A stretch of 64,000 nucleotides of DNA from Karstenula rhodostoma CBS 690.94 (Eukaryota > Ascomycota > Dothideomycetes > Pleosporales > Didymosphaeriaceae). The notes beneath the pieces are model-generated. The model did no database searches. It was given only the letters and a program-made list of their open reading frames with translations, and was not told the DNA's origin. Below, piece by piece: positions 1-10,202 of the stretch. The position numbers were made by a program, and so were the translations under genes. The stretch lies in NCBI GenBank assembly GCA_010093485.1, contig MU001494.1, forward strand, positions 480,805 to 544,804. The letters run 5' to 3'. The number at the start of each line of letters is the position of its first letter. The first letter of the stretch is position 1.

Positions 1-296
1 TGTTCGTTTGTGTGACCTGTCTCGCGCCTGCTCTTTCCGAGCAGATCGTGCTGACCTTCCAAGCCTTTAGGGCCCGTCGGCGGGCGCTACCTAACCATGT
101 CGAGAATCGCCAGCAGAATTGCCCATCCGCCTTTCTTATACCATCACCTTCCGAGCCAGCCTCCCGCTGACATGCACGAATAAAAGTGGCCAATCACGGT
201 TTTCATCTTTCTACGTTGCCGAGACTCCATCGCTCCAGCTACCCGGCGCGCCTGCTTTCCGTCCATTCCAACGCGCTGCATTCTTAATATACATCC

Positions 297-1322
297 ATGG
301 CGCCACCAGCCACAGCTTCCAAAATCCTACCTAAATCCAACTTTCACAATGTAAAAGCTGCCACAAACACGGGTGCAGAGGCGGGAACCTCGGTAGCCTC
401 AGATGCGGTGCCAACCGAAGCCTGCCCCACTTACCAACAAAATGAGGACTTCGAACACCCTGACCATGTCATTCCACCGCGGGACTACGCAGGGTTTGAA
501 AACCTAGTCGTTGTCTGCTGTCATGCTATCTTCCATCCAGATGCCTCATCTTCAAATTTCCCCATCTACAGTCCTCATGATGAAGAGAACTGGCATCTCG
601 CTGATTTCCAAAAATCAAATCCGGACACAGGCAAACCCGGGGAGCAAGAGACGTTTCTGGCGCATACGTTGGCCGGGATTGACGTCCTGATCGGCGAATG
701 GTCTCCGGATGTCCCCAAAAGAACCCTCTTGGTCATGAGCGGTGGCCCTACCAAACGCTCGCTGACTCCGCTGAGTGAGGCCCGCTCCTACTACCATGCG
801 GCATTGGCGCAAGAGTTGGCGCAGGGCAATCACGGAGGCGGTCGAGCGCATCAGCTCTTCTCAAGAGGACGCATTCTGTTAGAGGAACAAGCTACCGATT
901 CTTTCCAGAACCTGCTCTTCAGTATTCTGTTGTTCAGACGGACGACCGGTAGGTATCCCAGACAAATTAGGGTCATAACCCACGCTTTCAAGGCGCGGCG
1001 TTTCCTGGATCTACATGCGCGGGCGATTAGATGGCCATCGGAAAGAATACTAGTGCAGGGCATTGATCCAGTTATGTCGGGGGCTGAGCGAGAGCAGACG
1101 ATCAAGGGCGAAGAGAAGCATGGGATTACACCGTGGCTGGATGATCCCCTTGGTACGGGCGATGTTTTAGCTAGCAAAAGGAGAAACCGAGGTTGGGATG
1201 AGCAGGTGGCAGAGCAACTCGTGGAAGGACTGGAGGACAGCGTCAAAGAGCTTATCAGGGGCACCGTTCCAGAACGCCTGCCGTGGCAATTGGCAGCTGT
1301 GGAGGATGGCGTTGCACAATAA
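297..1322 (+). CDS. DUF218 (YdcF/SanA-like) domain protein
   Basis: Single-exon gene of 341 residues. The body matches the fungal DUF218 family: an early beta strand with a His (LVVVCCHAIFHP, around residue 68), the glycine motif MSGGPTKRSLTPLSEA around residue 150 followed by a helix, then ATDSFQNLLFSILLF and the strand RVITHAFKARRF. The first 60 residues are low complexity and probably disordered. Bacterial relatives act on envelope polymers; the fungal members have no settled substrate, so no reaction is claimed. The start at 297 is the first ATG of the open frame and lies in a good context (ATCCATGGCG). It converges with RIB7, with about 230 bases between the stop codons. No signal peptide is evident. 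Confidence 0.85.
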   Translation: MAPPATASKILPKSNFHNVKAATNTGAEAGTSVASDAVPTEACPTYQQNEDFEHPDHVIPPRDYAGFENLVVVCCHAIFHPDASSSNFPIYSPHDEENWHLADFQKSNPDTGKPGEQETFLAHTLAGIDVLIGEWSPDVPKRTLLVMSGGPTKRSLTPLSEARSYYHAALAQELAQGNHGGGRAHQLFSRGRILLEEQATDSFQNLLFSILLFRRTTGRYPRQIRVITHAFKARRFLDLHARAIRWPSERILVQGIDPVMSGAEREQTIKGEEKHGITPWLDDPLGTGDVLASKRRNRGWDEQVAEQLVEGLEDSVKELIRGTVPERLPWQLAAVEDGVAQ

Positions 1323-1553
1323 TCGGCAGCTCCCATTCACCTATGTCGCTACGTTGTTGATTCGCCATCTTTTACGGAAACACAATGCTAACAGATGCTA
1401 CAGTGGTTTCCTCTAGCCATTTCAGATTGCTTCCTTGCTTGTCGAGCGTGCTTGTCTACGACATGACTGCCCTGCAGCAGCACTAGAAATCATATATCAC
1501 AGCGCGAAGCATCCAATATGAACGTTTCAAGTGGAGCATTAACCTGCACTCGG

Positions 1554-2369
1554 TCACTGCCACCCCGGTCGCCCACAAAGCACCACATCCTCTCCTAGCG
1601 GCAACCACCGCACATCCTTCAGCCTTCCAACCGACATCTTCACTCCACCCTCATTTCTCCTCTCTTCCGGACACACCTGCACGCCGTCCTTCCCCAGCCA
1701 CACCGGCGCAATCGTCACAATGACTGAATCCACGAGCCCGATATACCTCGGACTCAGCAGCTCGTTAATCACTACGCCGCCTCCCTCAACCATCACGCTA
1801 AAAAGTCCATTCGTACCGAGAATATTGAAAATGTCACCCCAGTCGAAGCGGCCCCTTGAGTCGGTAGGCAGCGTTATGTATAGTCCACCAGCCTCTGTGA
1901 GAGCCTTGTACCTGCCATCCTCGGGCGGCGTGTCCTGAGCTCCGATAACCCAGGGTCCCAGCCCTCTACCCTCCTTCGCTAATTTGATTACCTTGTTATC
2001 CTCATTGACCTTCCATCGTCCCTTTGCATCAAGGACCACAGGCCTCGGCTGCCCATTCAGCCCTGGTCCTCCGTACCCACCCACGCCCTCAATCCGGCAG
2101 TTTAGGGAAGGGTCGTCTGCAATGGCGGTGCCAGCGCCGATGAGGATGGCAGCGTGCTTTGACCTCAGGAAGTGTGTCATTGCTTTGGACTGGGGGCCTG
2201 AGAGCGCGGTTTGGACACCGGGCGAAAGAGAGAGATTGGCATCGAGAGAGGTGGCGTATGTAAGGGTGACGTGCGGATACAAAGGACGGGCCAAGTCCCG
2301 AGGCTCTGGGAGGTAGGGCTCGATTTGCGTGGCAGAGGTGGATGGGAAGGAGAGAGTGTTTCGCGGCAT
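1554..2369 (-). CDS. RIB7: 2,5-diamino-6-ribosylamino-pyrimidinone 5'-phosphate reductase (riboflavin biosynthesis)
   Basis: Single exon, 271 residues, close to the usual Rib7 length. It carries the RibD C-terminal/DHFR-like reductase fold: the opening strand PHVTLTYATSLDANLS, the segment SKAMTHFLRSKHAAILIG followed by AGTAIADDPSLNCR, and the late motif VEGGGVVINELL. Rib7 uses NADPH to reduce the ribosyl side chain of the GTP cyclohydrolase II product to ribityl, the second step of fungal riboflavin synthesis; it is expected in the cytosol. The start is the only reasonable ATG upstream of the conserved block. It is divergent from UBC12. Confidence 0.93.
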   Translation of the reverse strand: MPRNTLSFPSTSATQIEPYLPEPRDLARPLYPHVTLTYATSLDANLSLSPGVQTALSGPQSKAMTHFLRSKHAAILIGAGTAIADDPSLNCRIEGVGGYGGPGLNGQPRPVVLDAKGRWKVNEDNKVIKLAKEGRGLGPWVIGAQDTPPEDGRYKALTEAGGLYITLPTDSRGRFDWGDIFNILGTNGLFSVMVEGGGVVINELLSPRYIGLVDSVIVTIAPVWLGKDGVQVCPEERRNEGGVKMSVGRLKDVRWLPLGEDVVLCGRPGWQ

Positions 2370-3055
2370 TTTCGGGCGAGTTTAATGTTTTCCAGGCTTT
2401 CCAAGGCTTATTATGTTGTGTATGTTGTTCCTTAGGAACCGTATGATTTTGTGATTGTTGACACGAACCACAATGCGGGGTCCCGTAAAGTAGTAGACAA
2501 ATATGGAGTTCGTGCTAATGGATCCTAGTGATAAGATGCCCCTCCAACCGATGTCTTGCTCTTTCTTGGTACGTGGTGTGACTGTCGAGTTTGCGAGAAC
2601 TTGCAACACCGGAACAAAGAGACAGGGCGAGGAACAAAGCCTCTACATAAATGTGCGACTTCGTAGGTAGGAAGTTGATGTTAGTGGTTGTGACACCCGC
2701 ATCACAGCGAATCAACGGCCTAGGAGGAGCCAAGCATTACCTCGACCAGGCAGCGGCCTTCGGAAAAACCAGCGTCCGTCGTGTTCGCCCCACGTTCTAG
2801 TTGCCTTCGGGCTACCTTCGGGACCTTCACTTGCAGCCTATCTTTCACTGCATACGTTTGGCACATAGACGCATATAGCCTTCGCCGCTGCGCGCTTGCC
2901 TTCGCGCTACCGTATAACTCAGGGATTCTGCTTGTCTTGTGAACCAACTTCACACTCGAGTACACTTGAGAACTTGACTCAACTTCTCCCCGCTTCGCAC
3001 GCGACATACCACTGCAACCGCGCAAAGCGAGAAACACCCGGACAATACCGCCAAG
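2370..3055. promoter_or_regulatory. divergent intergenic region between RIB7 and UBC12
   Basis: About 690 bases separate the two start codons and must hold both promoters. Only short uncredible ORFs are present, and no clear TATA box was recognised. The last 100 bases before UBC12 are CT-rich with many CAA triplets, typical of fungal 5' leaders. Confidence 0.5.
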
Positions 3056-3773
3056 ATGATGAAAATATGGTCTATGGTACGTGGTGACTGGCGGAGTACC
3101 CGAGACGTTGTCAGGTAGAATATGGGGTTACTGACTCTTTGACAGAAGAAGCAGCAGAAGGACGCCGAGGTGGCGGCGGCAGCGTCAGGCAAGAAGAAGT
3201 TCTCCGCCGCCGATCTACGAGTTATCAAAGGTACATGCATCGAGTCATATTCATACCAACTCCGTATACTGACGTGGTGGCAGATCTCGAGCACCTCTCC
3301 CTCAGCGACACCATGGAGCTCAAGCGCGAGCTCGACAACTACAAGAACTTCACCCTCGCGATCAACCCCGACGAGGGCATGTATAAGGGCGGCCACTTCG
3401 AGTTCGCATTCGAGATAAAGCCGACGTTTCCCTACGACGCCCCGAAAGTCCGGTGCACGCAGAAGATCTACCACCCAAACATCGATCTGGAGGGCAATGT
3501 GTGCCTGAACATCTTACGAGAGGACTGGAAGCCTGTCCTCAATTTGAATGCCATCTTTGTTGGTGTCCAGGTGCGTATTGGAACACACATGTGGCGAAAG
3601 CTGTGGCTAATCTATCACAGTACCTCTTCCTCGAGCCTAACGCATCCGATCCGCTGAACAAGGAGGCCGCCGAAGACCTCAAGCACAACCGAGAAGGCTT
3701 CAAGCGCAACGTGCGCGCCGCTATGGGTGGCGGCACTGTCAAGGGCGAATCGTTTGATCGAGTTCTGAAATAA
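3056..3773 (+). CDS. UBC12: NEDD8-conjugating enzyme E2 Ubc12
   Basis: Four exons: 3056-3076, 3146-3230, 3284-3570 and 3621-3773, joined to 546 bases (181 residues). The N-terminus MMKIWSMKKQQK is the Ubc12-specific extension that docks on the NEDD8 E1. The UBC core follows with YHPNIDLEGNVCLNIL, where the Cys is the thioester-forming catalytic residue, then LREDWKPVLNLN and, after the last intron, FLEPNASDPLNKEAA. It transfers NEDD8/Rub1 from the Uba3-Ula1 E1 to cullins and so activates SCF-type ligases. The start could be either Met of the MM pair. The 7-codon first exon is easily missed; the splice sites GTACGT and GACAG restore the family N-terminus exactly. Confidence 0.95.
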
Positions 3774-4543
3774 AGTGCTTCGGAGACCCCCACGGGAAAC
3801 ATGTTAAACAACCAAGCGCCATACCGTCAACCACGGAGTGGGTAGGAGTCTGGTCAAGCTCTTGCGGTCGTAACGTCTCCGACTGGAGTCCGGAGACAAG
3901 GAACCAGAGCAGTTGCACGAAAGAGATGGCATTCATGTGAGCGAGCATTCAGTCACGGCGTACCCAGGAGCGAGGCGTTGGCATACAGGATCGCGGATAT
4001 TCTATGAGTTTCGTATAGTTGGTGGGACCTTTGCTTTGAGGGCACAGCGGTGGTTCTTACATAGAGGAATCCATGCATGCTTGTATATTTCGTTGAACAT
4101 GAACCTACGTACCGTTGAAAAGTGCCAGTGATTCCCGCTTCGTAAACAATATTTCTGGTGCAGGCATGAGCTCAGCGTCGGACCGGCGACCGGAACCCGC
4201 AGACGACGCAGTGAGTGGCGACAGCCTGGCCTGATGTGCGGATCTTGCACCTGCATGACTGTAGCAGAAGTGTAGTGCTTGCCGATGCCTATGGGCCTCC
4301 GTTTCTCGCTGTCTGGATCACCGCTCAATCACTCGGTTGTTCCCCGCTAGTGAATTTCGCTGGCTCGGAGACGCGCACTCCTCCCCGAAGCGTCATCTGT
4401 GAGTGGCTGGTCGGTTCACCGCCGATGTTCGGCCGCCCGAGCTCGAAAATCCGGCGACCCCAGAGGCAGCTCCAGGTCAGCTTTAAAACCCGCCCAACAC
4501 CCTCCTCATTCAACCCTCTCAAGATACCCCTCACACATTCACA
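3774..4543. other. intergenic region between UBC12 and ILV5
   Basis: About 770 bases without a credible gene. The last 60 bases are a CT-rich leader, with a TATA-like TTTAAAA near 4489 about 55 bases before the ILV5 ATG. Nothing else was recognised. Confidence 0.5.
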
Positions 4544-5926
4544 ATGGCATCAAGACCTGTAGCTCGTGCTTCCCGCCAGATTGCGCGCCAATTGGCCGCC
4601 CCTGTGCAGAAACGCACTTTCGTCTCTGCGCTCAACGCTGCTCGCGCTGGCGTGGCAGCTGCCCCCAAGGCGGCTGTGACCACCTCGTTCCAGCAGACGC
4701 GTGGCGTCAAGACGATTGACTTCGCCGGAACCAAGGAGACTGTCTATGGTGAGTTTTTACGCCGTTGTGCTGGGTCAATTGATCGCTGACGTAGCCCACA
4801 GAGCGCGCCGACTGGCCGAAGGAGAAACTTCTGGTAAGTCAGCACACGCCTCAATGGCATCGCGCACATGCTCAATAGGGCTCTCTGTTAACAAATATGC
4901 CAGGAATACTTCAAGAACGACACCCTCGCCCTCATCGGCTACGGCTCCCAGGGTCACGGCCAGGGTCTTAACCTCCGTGACAACGGCCTCAACGTCATCG
5001 TTGGTGTGCGGAAGAACGGTGCCTCGTGGAAGGAGGCCGAGCAGGATGGCTGGGTCCCCGGCAAGAACCTTTTCGACATCGACGAGGCCATTGGCAAGGG
5101 TACCATCGTCATGAACCTGCTCTCCGACGCTGCCCAGTCCGAGACTTGGCCCGCCATCAAGCCCCTCCTCTCCAAGGAGAAGGTGAGCATTGCCTGATTT
5201 CATCTCGACGAGCTTTTCTAACAATTGCAGACCCTCTACTTCTCCCACGGCTTCTCCCCTGTCTTCAAGGACCTCACCAAGGTCGATGTCCCCACCGACA
5301 TGGACGTCATCCTCGTCGCCCCCAAGGGTTCCGGCCGCACCGTCCGCACCCTCTTCCGTGAGGGCCGCGGCATCAACTCCTCCATCGCCGTCTTCCAGGA
5401 CGTCACCGGCAAGGCCCAGGAGAAGGCCATCGCCCTCGGTGTCGCCGTCGGCTCCGGCTACCTTTACGAGACCACCTTCGAGAAGGAGGTCTACTCCGAC
5501 CTCTACGGCGAGCGTGGCTGCCTGATGGGCGGAATCCACGGCATGTTCCTCGCCCAGTACGAGGTCCTCCGTGAGCGCGGCCACTCTCCCTCTGAGGCTT
5601 TCAACGAGACCGTCGAGGAGGCCACCCAGTCCCTCTACCCTCTCATCGGCGCCAACGGCATGGACTACATGTACGCCGCGTGCTCCACCACTGCCCGCCG
5701 CGGCGCCATCGACTGGAGCAAGCGCTTCAAGGACGCCCTCAAGCCTGTCTTCAACGACCTCTACACCTCCGTCGCCGACGGCTCCGAGACCAAGCGCTCG
5801 CTCGAGTACAACTCGCAGCCCGACTACCGCGAGAGGTACAACAAGGAGCTCCAGGAGATCGACGACCTCGAGATCTGGCGCGCCGGCAAGGCTGTCCGCT
5901 CGCTCCGTCCTGAGAACGTTAAGTAA
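4544..5926 (+). CDS. ILV5: ketol-acid reductoisomerase, mitochondrial
   Basis: Four exons: 4544-4748, 4802-4833, 4904-5182 and 5231-5926, joined to 1212 bases (403 residues), the usual fungal length. The first ~45 residues are rich in Arg, Ala and Ser with few acids (MASRPVARASRQIARQ), a mitochondrial presequence. The Rossmann NADPH motif is GYGSQGHGQGLNLRDNG in exon 3. Exon 4 carries the helical Mg-binding domain, including GERGCLMGGIHGMF and EEATQSLYPLIGANG. It converts acetolactate or acetohydroxybutyrate to the dihydroxy acid in isoleucine, valine and leucine synthesis. Exon 2 is only 32 bases. Codon use is strongly biased to C/G-ending codons, as in highly expressed genes, and produces a long spurious ORF on the opposite strand. 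Confidence 0.97.
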
Positions 5927-6760
5927 GCGTCGAGGCCTGAGTGGTGGGAAGGGTGTCCGAGTGGACGTGTATTCATAGGTTTCTACTATCTGCACTCGGC
6001 GTCTTGAATTTTTTTTTTTTGGCGCCGCGGGTTTCTGTCAGGCCTTGGAAAGTCGAAAAGTTCGAATGTTCCAAAATCAATGAAATCTTTCACACATCAA
6101 TCGTCGTCCTCGTGATTCCTCTTTCATGTTATTATTATACTGCAGCGTCCCATTGTTCTGTCTGCTAACTAACGCTCAGTATTATTCTCTTTCCTAGTCA
6201 ACTCCTATTTACAATACCTACGTTTTGTCACCGTTCGACTAGGCCTCAGAAGACCTCTCCTCGACCAAGACAAAGTGCGGCTATATTATTCCGCGCTAGG
6301 CACCCACGCTTACCGACATTCGCACCACTCAATCCATAAACCTCTACAACACGCCCCATATGAACGAAGTCCCCATCACAAATATAGTCTTCACGTCCTT
6401 CCTTCTTCCTCTCCCCTTCAAATCAATACGCCCAGCAATCCAATCGCACTCATGACCCGACCTTGAGTTACTCTCTACAATGTCACGGCCCCTCTCGCCC
6501 CCACCAAACACATCCCCCATCCAGCGCCGCGGCCCAGAAGCAGTCACCTGCCACCTCCCCATTCCCCTACAAATCAACAACCCACCTCCCTGCCCGCTCC
6601 TCCTGGACCTCCGGCTAATACCACGGTGCTCGCAGGATGCGCTTGAGTGCCTGAGGGGATCACACAGCAATACGTATTTGTCTACTATATTACTGATTAA
6701 GTGTTAAAATATTGTACTAGGTGACCTCCTTTACTTGAAAGGAGAGACTACATTACTTAA
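5927..6760. other. intergenic, increasingly AT-rich
   Basis: No credible gene in about 830 bases. It holds the ILV5 3' end with a run of T at about 6008-6018. The right end is AT-rich and contains a perfect 7-base stem with a 5-base loop at 6726-6744 (CTCCTTT, loop ACTTG, AAAGGAG). Confidence 0.45.
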
Positions 6761-7606
6761 CTAATTATACACAAAATCAGATGGGAAATTCATGTATAGT
6801 GAGATAAGCAGAGATATCAGAGTAGCAAATGCGGTCACGACGCCCCCAGTAATAAGCTGCCCAGCTGCCCCCTTCTCGTCTGTGTCTTTTTCGCAATCAA
6901 ATGGTGTACTTGTCGCCTTGCACAATGTACGTTCCATTGAGGAAGAGATGCTCGAAGCAGTATCCAAATCAATCGACACTCGGCAAGGGTTTGGTGTAGG
7001 CCTAGTAGGTGCTATTGCTGCACAAGTCTCTCCACCGTACCAATCGGCCCCGAGAGGGGTTTTCATGGTTTCGGTGATTTCTAAGGCAACCCCGTTGCGC
7101 TCCTCGTAAGACTTGGTGGTCGTAGGGGCGAGTAGGTCCACTTCTTGCGCGCCTTTCTTCGTGGTGAAAGTGAGCACGTAACTCGTGCGGTTAAAAGACA
7201 TGCCAGGCATGCGGTCTCTGCTACAATTGGTGTACGATACCTCCCACGCTATCTGCCAGTGACCCTCGCCGGAGAAGGTTCTGATGCTATGGTATTTAAA
7301 GTAAGGGTTATAACTAGAGTAGTTTCGCTATTGTATACTGTTAAAATTGAATGACGCCCGCTCGCTAACGTTGTTCAGATTTATAATAAGGACGTTATAG
7401 CTCGGGTCGACGAGCTACGCGAGCTCGGAATTCTAGACAGCAAATGTAAGTGGGAAGAGTGCTTCGGGCGCGTAGGTTTCGTTGCGGGGGAAGACCAGGT
7501 CCAGTTCTAGAACACCCGTGGAGGCGCCATCAGCCCTCACGCCGGTCGTGAAGAAGGCAAGGAGCGCATGTAAGCTGATGCTAAGATTGAACAAATGAAT
7601 AGCCAT
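6761..7606 (-). pseudogene. secreted DUF7136-like protein gene with three in-frame TAG stops
   Basis: One continuous minus-strand frame of 282 codons reads as a complete protein apart from TAG codons at 7433-7435, 7415-7417 and 7328-7330. It starts at the ATG at 7606 with a signal peptide (MAIHLFNLSISLHALLAFF), then GVLELDLVFPRNETYAP and LFPLTFAV. Past the first stop it continues NSELA, stop, LVDPSYNVLIINLNN, stop, RNYSSYNPYFKYHS, then GEGHWQIAWEVSYTNC and ADWYGGETCAA. It ends with a hydrophobic membrane segment (GGVVTAFATLISLLISLYM). The layout (signal peptide, Cys-containing ectodomain, C-terminal membrane segment) matches fungal DUF7136-type secreted proteins; that family name is from memory. 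All three stops are TAG, which arise from CAG by C-to-T in a CpA context. Programmed readthrough is less likely because two stops lie only 18 bases apart. Confidence 0.75.
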
Positions 7607-8754
7607 GTGCTGCGGAGGTTGGGAGGTCAGAACATGCCCCCCCGAAGTGTCTAGGTCTTGTTTGAGAATACTGCAGGGAGAGCGGTTGCGTACCATGTGA
7701 ATTTTATAAAACTAACTATCCTCATTGCTGGATTGGACTGTATGTATGGGCCGAGCTTTCCGGCTGACCATGAACGGTACGGTACACCAACCAATCGTGC
7801 AAGAATCTAACATGGGTACGTCTTGAGTCGGGTCAGGTACGTACTGTAGCCTTACATATGAGCACCTAAGTTTAGATAACCCACCTCGCACAAGTGCCGC
7901 AGTCGTAAGAATGCACGCGAGACAGTGAACATGCACGCGAGGCAATGTCTAGGGCTTAGTTATATATCAAAAGGGAAGGTATGAGGCCTGGATCCATATA
8001 TATGTCTAGAATACCTCGCAGTGGGAACCGAATTGGTGTAAGACGACCGGAATACGGCACAGCAGTAAGCTGGCTTGAGCGGAACCCACTTCTATACGCG
8101 CGCAAACATGCAGTTAGCACCTGCTAATAGATACGAGCAGGAACACAAGGTCATTTTGCAAGTGCGCTGGCTGAAACGGCTAGCTTTTGTTCATTCTGGA
8201 AGCTGTCCAAATTCGATGTAAAGCCCCGGGTCCGCGGCTGTACTGAGCAGTCTTCCGTGTGTGCCTCCTCCCAGACAACCCAGCTTCCTTCCTGAAAAGC
8301 TACTAATCTTTTGTGGATTACTAATCACTATACAACTAATCTGTGTCTTTGCCGCGTTTAGAGTAGGGTAAAGACTAGGTTTGATTAGAAGATAATAACG
8401 CGTGGCAGATGCAGTCGGTATGAATGACGCGACCGATTGACCACTGGAACATTAATTACTTATACACACGGCCGCTCGGCATTTTTGACCACCCTTAGTT
8501 ATTGCATGTCGATGCCGGAGCAACGAAATCGGAACTAACTTAGAAGGTATATTCAGAAACTCTGATGTAACGAAGATTTGGGCATGCATGCTTCGAGACG
8601 ACACCGGTTCCCCTCCGTCCAAGGCTCGAAGAAGGCACCTTTGCAAGTGCAGTCACTATGAAAAAGTTTGCAATTTCTCGTATGAAATTACATCTTGAAG
8701 GGCACGACATTTAACCGTCAAGTTTCTGCTGTTAACGAGGTAAATAAAACCCTG
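7607..8754. other. gene-poor AT-rich spacer
   Basis: About 1.15 kb between two decayed genes. It has only short ORFs with no recognisable motifs and several AT-rich runs (for example 8300-8400). I see no terminal repeats or transposase remnants. Confidence 0.4.
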
Positions 8755-9687
8755 CTAACATAGGACAACTTCTCGCTCCAAGATATTTCCCCCACTCACC
8801 TGACTCAGAATTTCCCCATCCATGAGCCCGTGAATGTAGCATTCTCCGATAACATGATAGAGATTATCGCTGTATTGCCTTAAGACCATGGGACACTTAC
8901 AACCTAAGAGAATAGCCACGACATCTCCTGGGCGAACGGCTGTTGGAGCCAAGCCCAAATAACCTGTTCTTGTTGTTATAAGGGCTCTTTGATCTAAAGA
9001 CAGTAGAGCCAAACGCAAGCACCGCAAGGTGATTGAGATGTCGACACTCTTGCTGCCGGATTGTGGAAAGAAACTTCGAAAGCTCTGCCCTCCTATACAG
9101 AAATCCTCATTGTGTCTTCTGAACTCATGGAATTTTTGAAAATACCTCGACTGAGAGAGTTCGAGCCACTCTTGAGAAGAACAGAAGTTAGCAGGACTAG
9201 TATCAGTATCGCATGTCAATGTCCATGGTACTTCAAGAAGTAGTTTTCCGGTCGCTCCAGGGTGGTCCATAAGTAAGGTCTGTTGAAGTGCTTCCGATAT
9301 TCGATTGCTGTATCTGTTCGAGGCATTCTTTGATTGGGTGAAGTGACAAGGTGGAGAATGCCCAGCTGCAACACCATCGACTGTGTCCACTTGGTATCCG
9401 CGGCAAGAAAGGAGGTTACCATGTGTTTCTTTCCCAAAGAATCGGATTTTGGCCGGCAGGTCTCCGCTCGCTTGACGGGATCGCAGATACCGGACGTGGT
9501 GGCGTCCATATGGCAGTCTCCAATCGGGTACCCACGACAGCCACCCTTCCTTGGCTGGGATACCCCCAAGCATGATTTGATCCAACCTTGCTGAATTCTT
9601 GACAATAGATCTCATAAAATCCGTATAGACCTGCTGCTCCGAGAGCGAGCAATCCGGTTTGATATCCGCAGAAACAGCAGGGTCCAA
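8755..9687 (-). pseudogene. C-terminal fragment of a HET-type (heterokaryon incompatibility) protein
   Basis: An open frame of about 310 codons resembles the region downstream of the HET domain in fungal HET proteins: DIKPDCSLSEQQVYTDFM, WLSWVPDWRLPYG, RPGDVVAILLGCKCPMVL and the C-terminal signature YHVIGECYIHGLMDGE. The HET domain itself, expected 150-250 residues upstream, is missing: the minus strand between 9688 and the end of MPG1 at 10203 has stops in all frames and no HET motif. There is no ATG at the left limit of the open frame; the listed end 9687 is a TTG codon. HET proteins trigger cell death on non-self fusion. I read this as a 5'-truncated relic, although an unrecognised upstream exon cannot be fully excluded. 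Confidence 0.6.
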
Positions 9688-10202
9688 CTCAGTGGTGTAT
9701 TGTCTGAACCCTTCGTGTTCTGGTTATCGACTCACTCCACTGGGACCGAGACTCAAAGGTGTAGCAGCGAATCGAAGCGTCTCTGCAACGAGCTGTCTCG
9801 GACATCTTGTTAGCAGACACACCGCCGAAGAGTGCCACATGAGATGGTAGACAGTAACCAACGATAGCTTTGCACGTGATTCATACCTAGCAGAAGGGTA
9901 TATCTAATGCCGCCAAATCTTCCCTCATCCCGGTCCAGCCCACTGAACCATGCTCTATAGCACCCAAACGCTGTCCCGCAAACCGTGTAACTGAACCCGT
10001 CCGTCCGTCCCGCCCGAGCTTTTCGCTTTTTGATCAAACCCAACCGACGTGTAGAGTAGCGAAAGGTAAAACTCCGTAGAAACTCCGCACATCCACGCTG
10101 GAGGCGCTCCAAGATGTTGCAGAGCCAAATGCAAGGTATACAAAAAGTGCGAGAGGATTAAAAAGTGTAGAAAGTAGCCGCAGTCGAAGTGAAGGAAGCC
10201 GC
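9688..10202. other. spacer between the HET relic and the MPG1 3' end
   Basis: About 510 bases with short unsupported ORFs. It is expected to contain the MPG1 3' untranslated region. No HET-domain motif was found here on either strand. Confidence 0.4.

Noticed and set aside
4775..5995. 406-codon minus-strand ORF opposite ILV5
   Set aside because: It mirrors the strong third-position G/C bias of ILV5, has no domain, and ignores the ILV5 introns.
6008..6018. T-run as a transposon poly-A/T tail
   Set aside because: Isolated run in the ILV5 3' region with no target duplication or coding remnant.
7211..7432. Possible inserted element inside the DUF7136-like gene
   Set aside because: Once read in the single continuous frame, the segment is family-like protein sequence interrupted only by TAG codons, so no insertion is needed.
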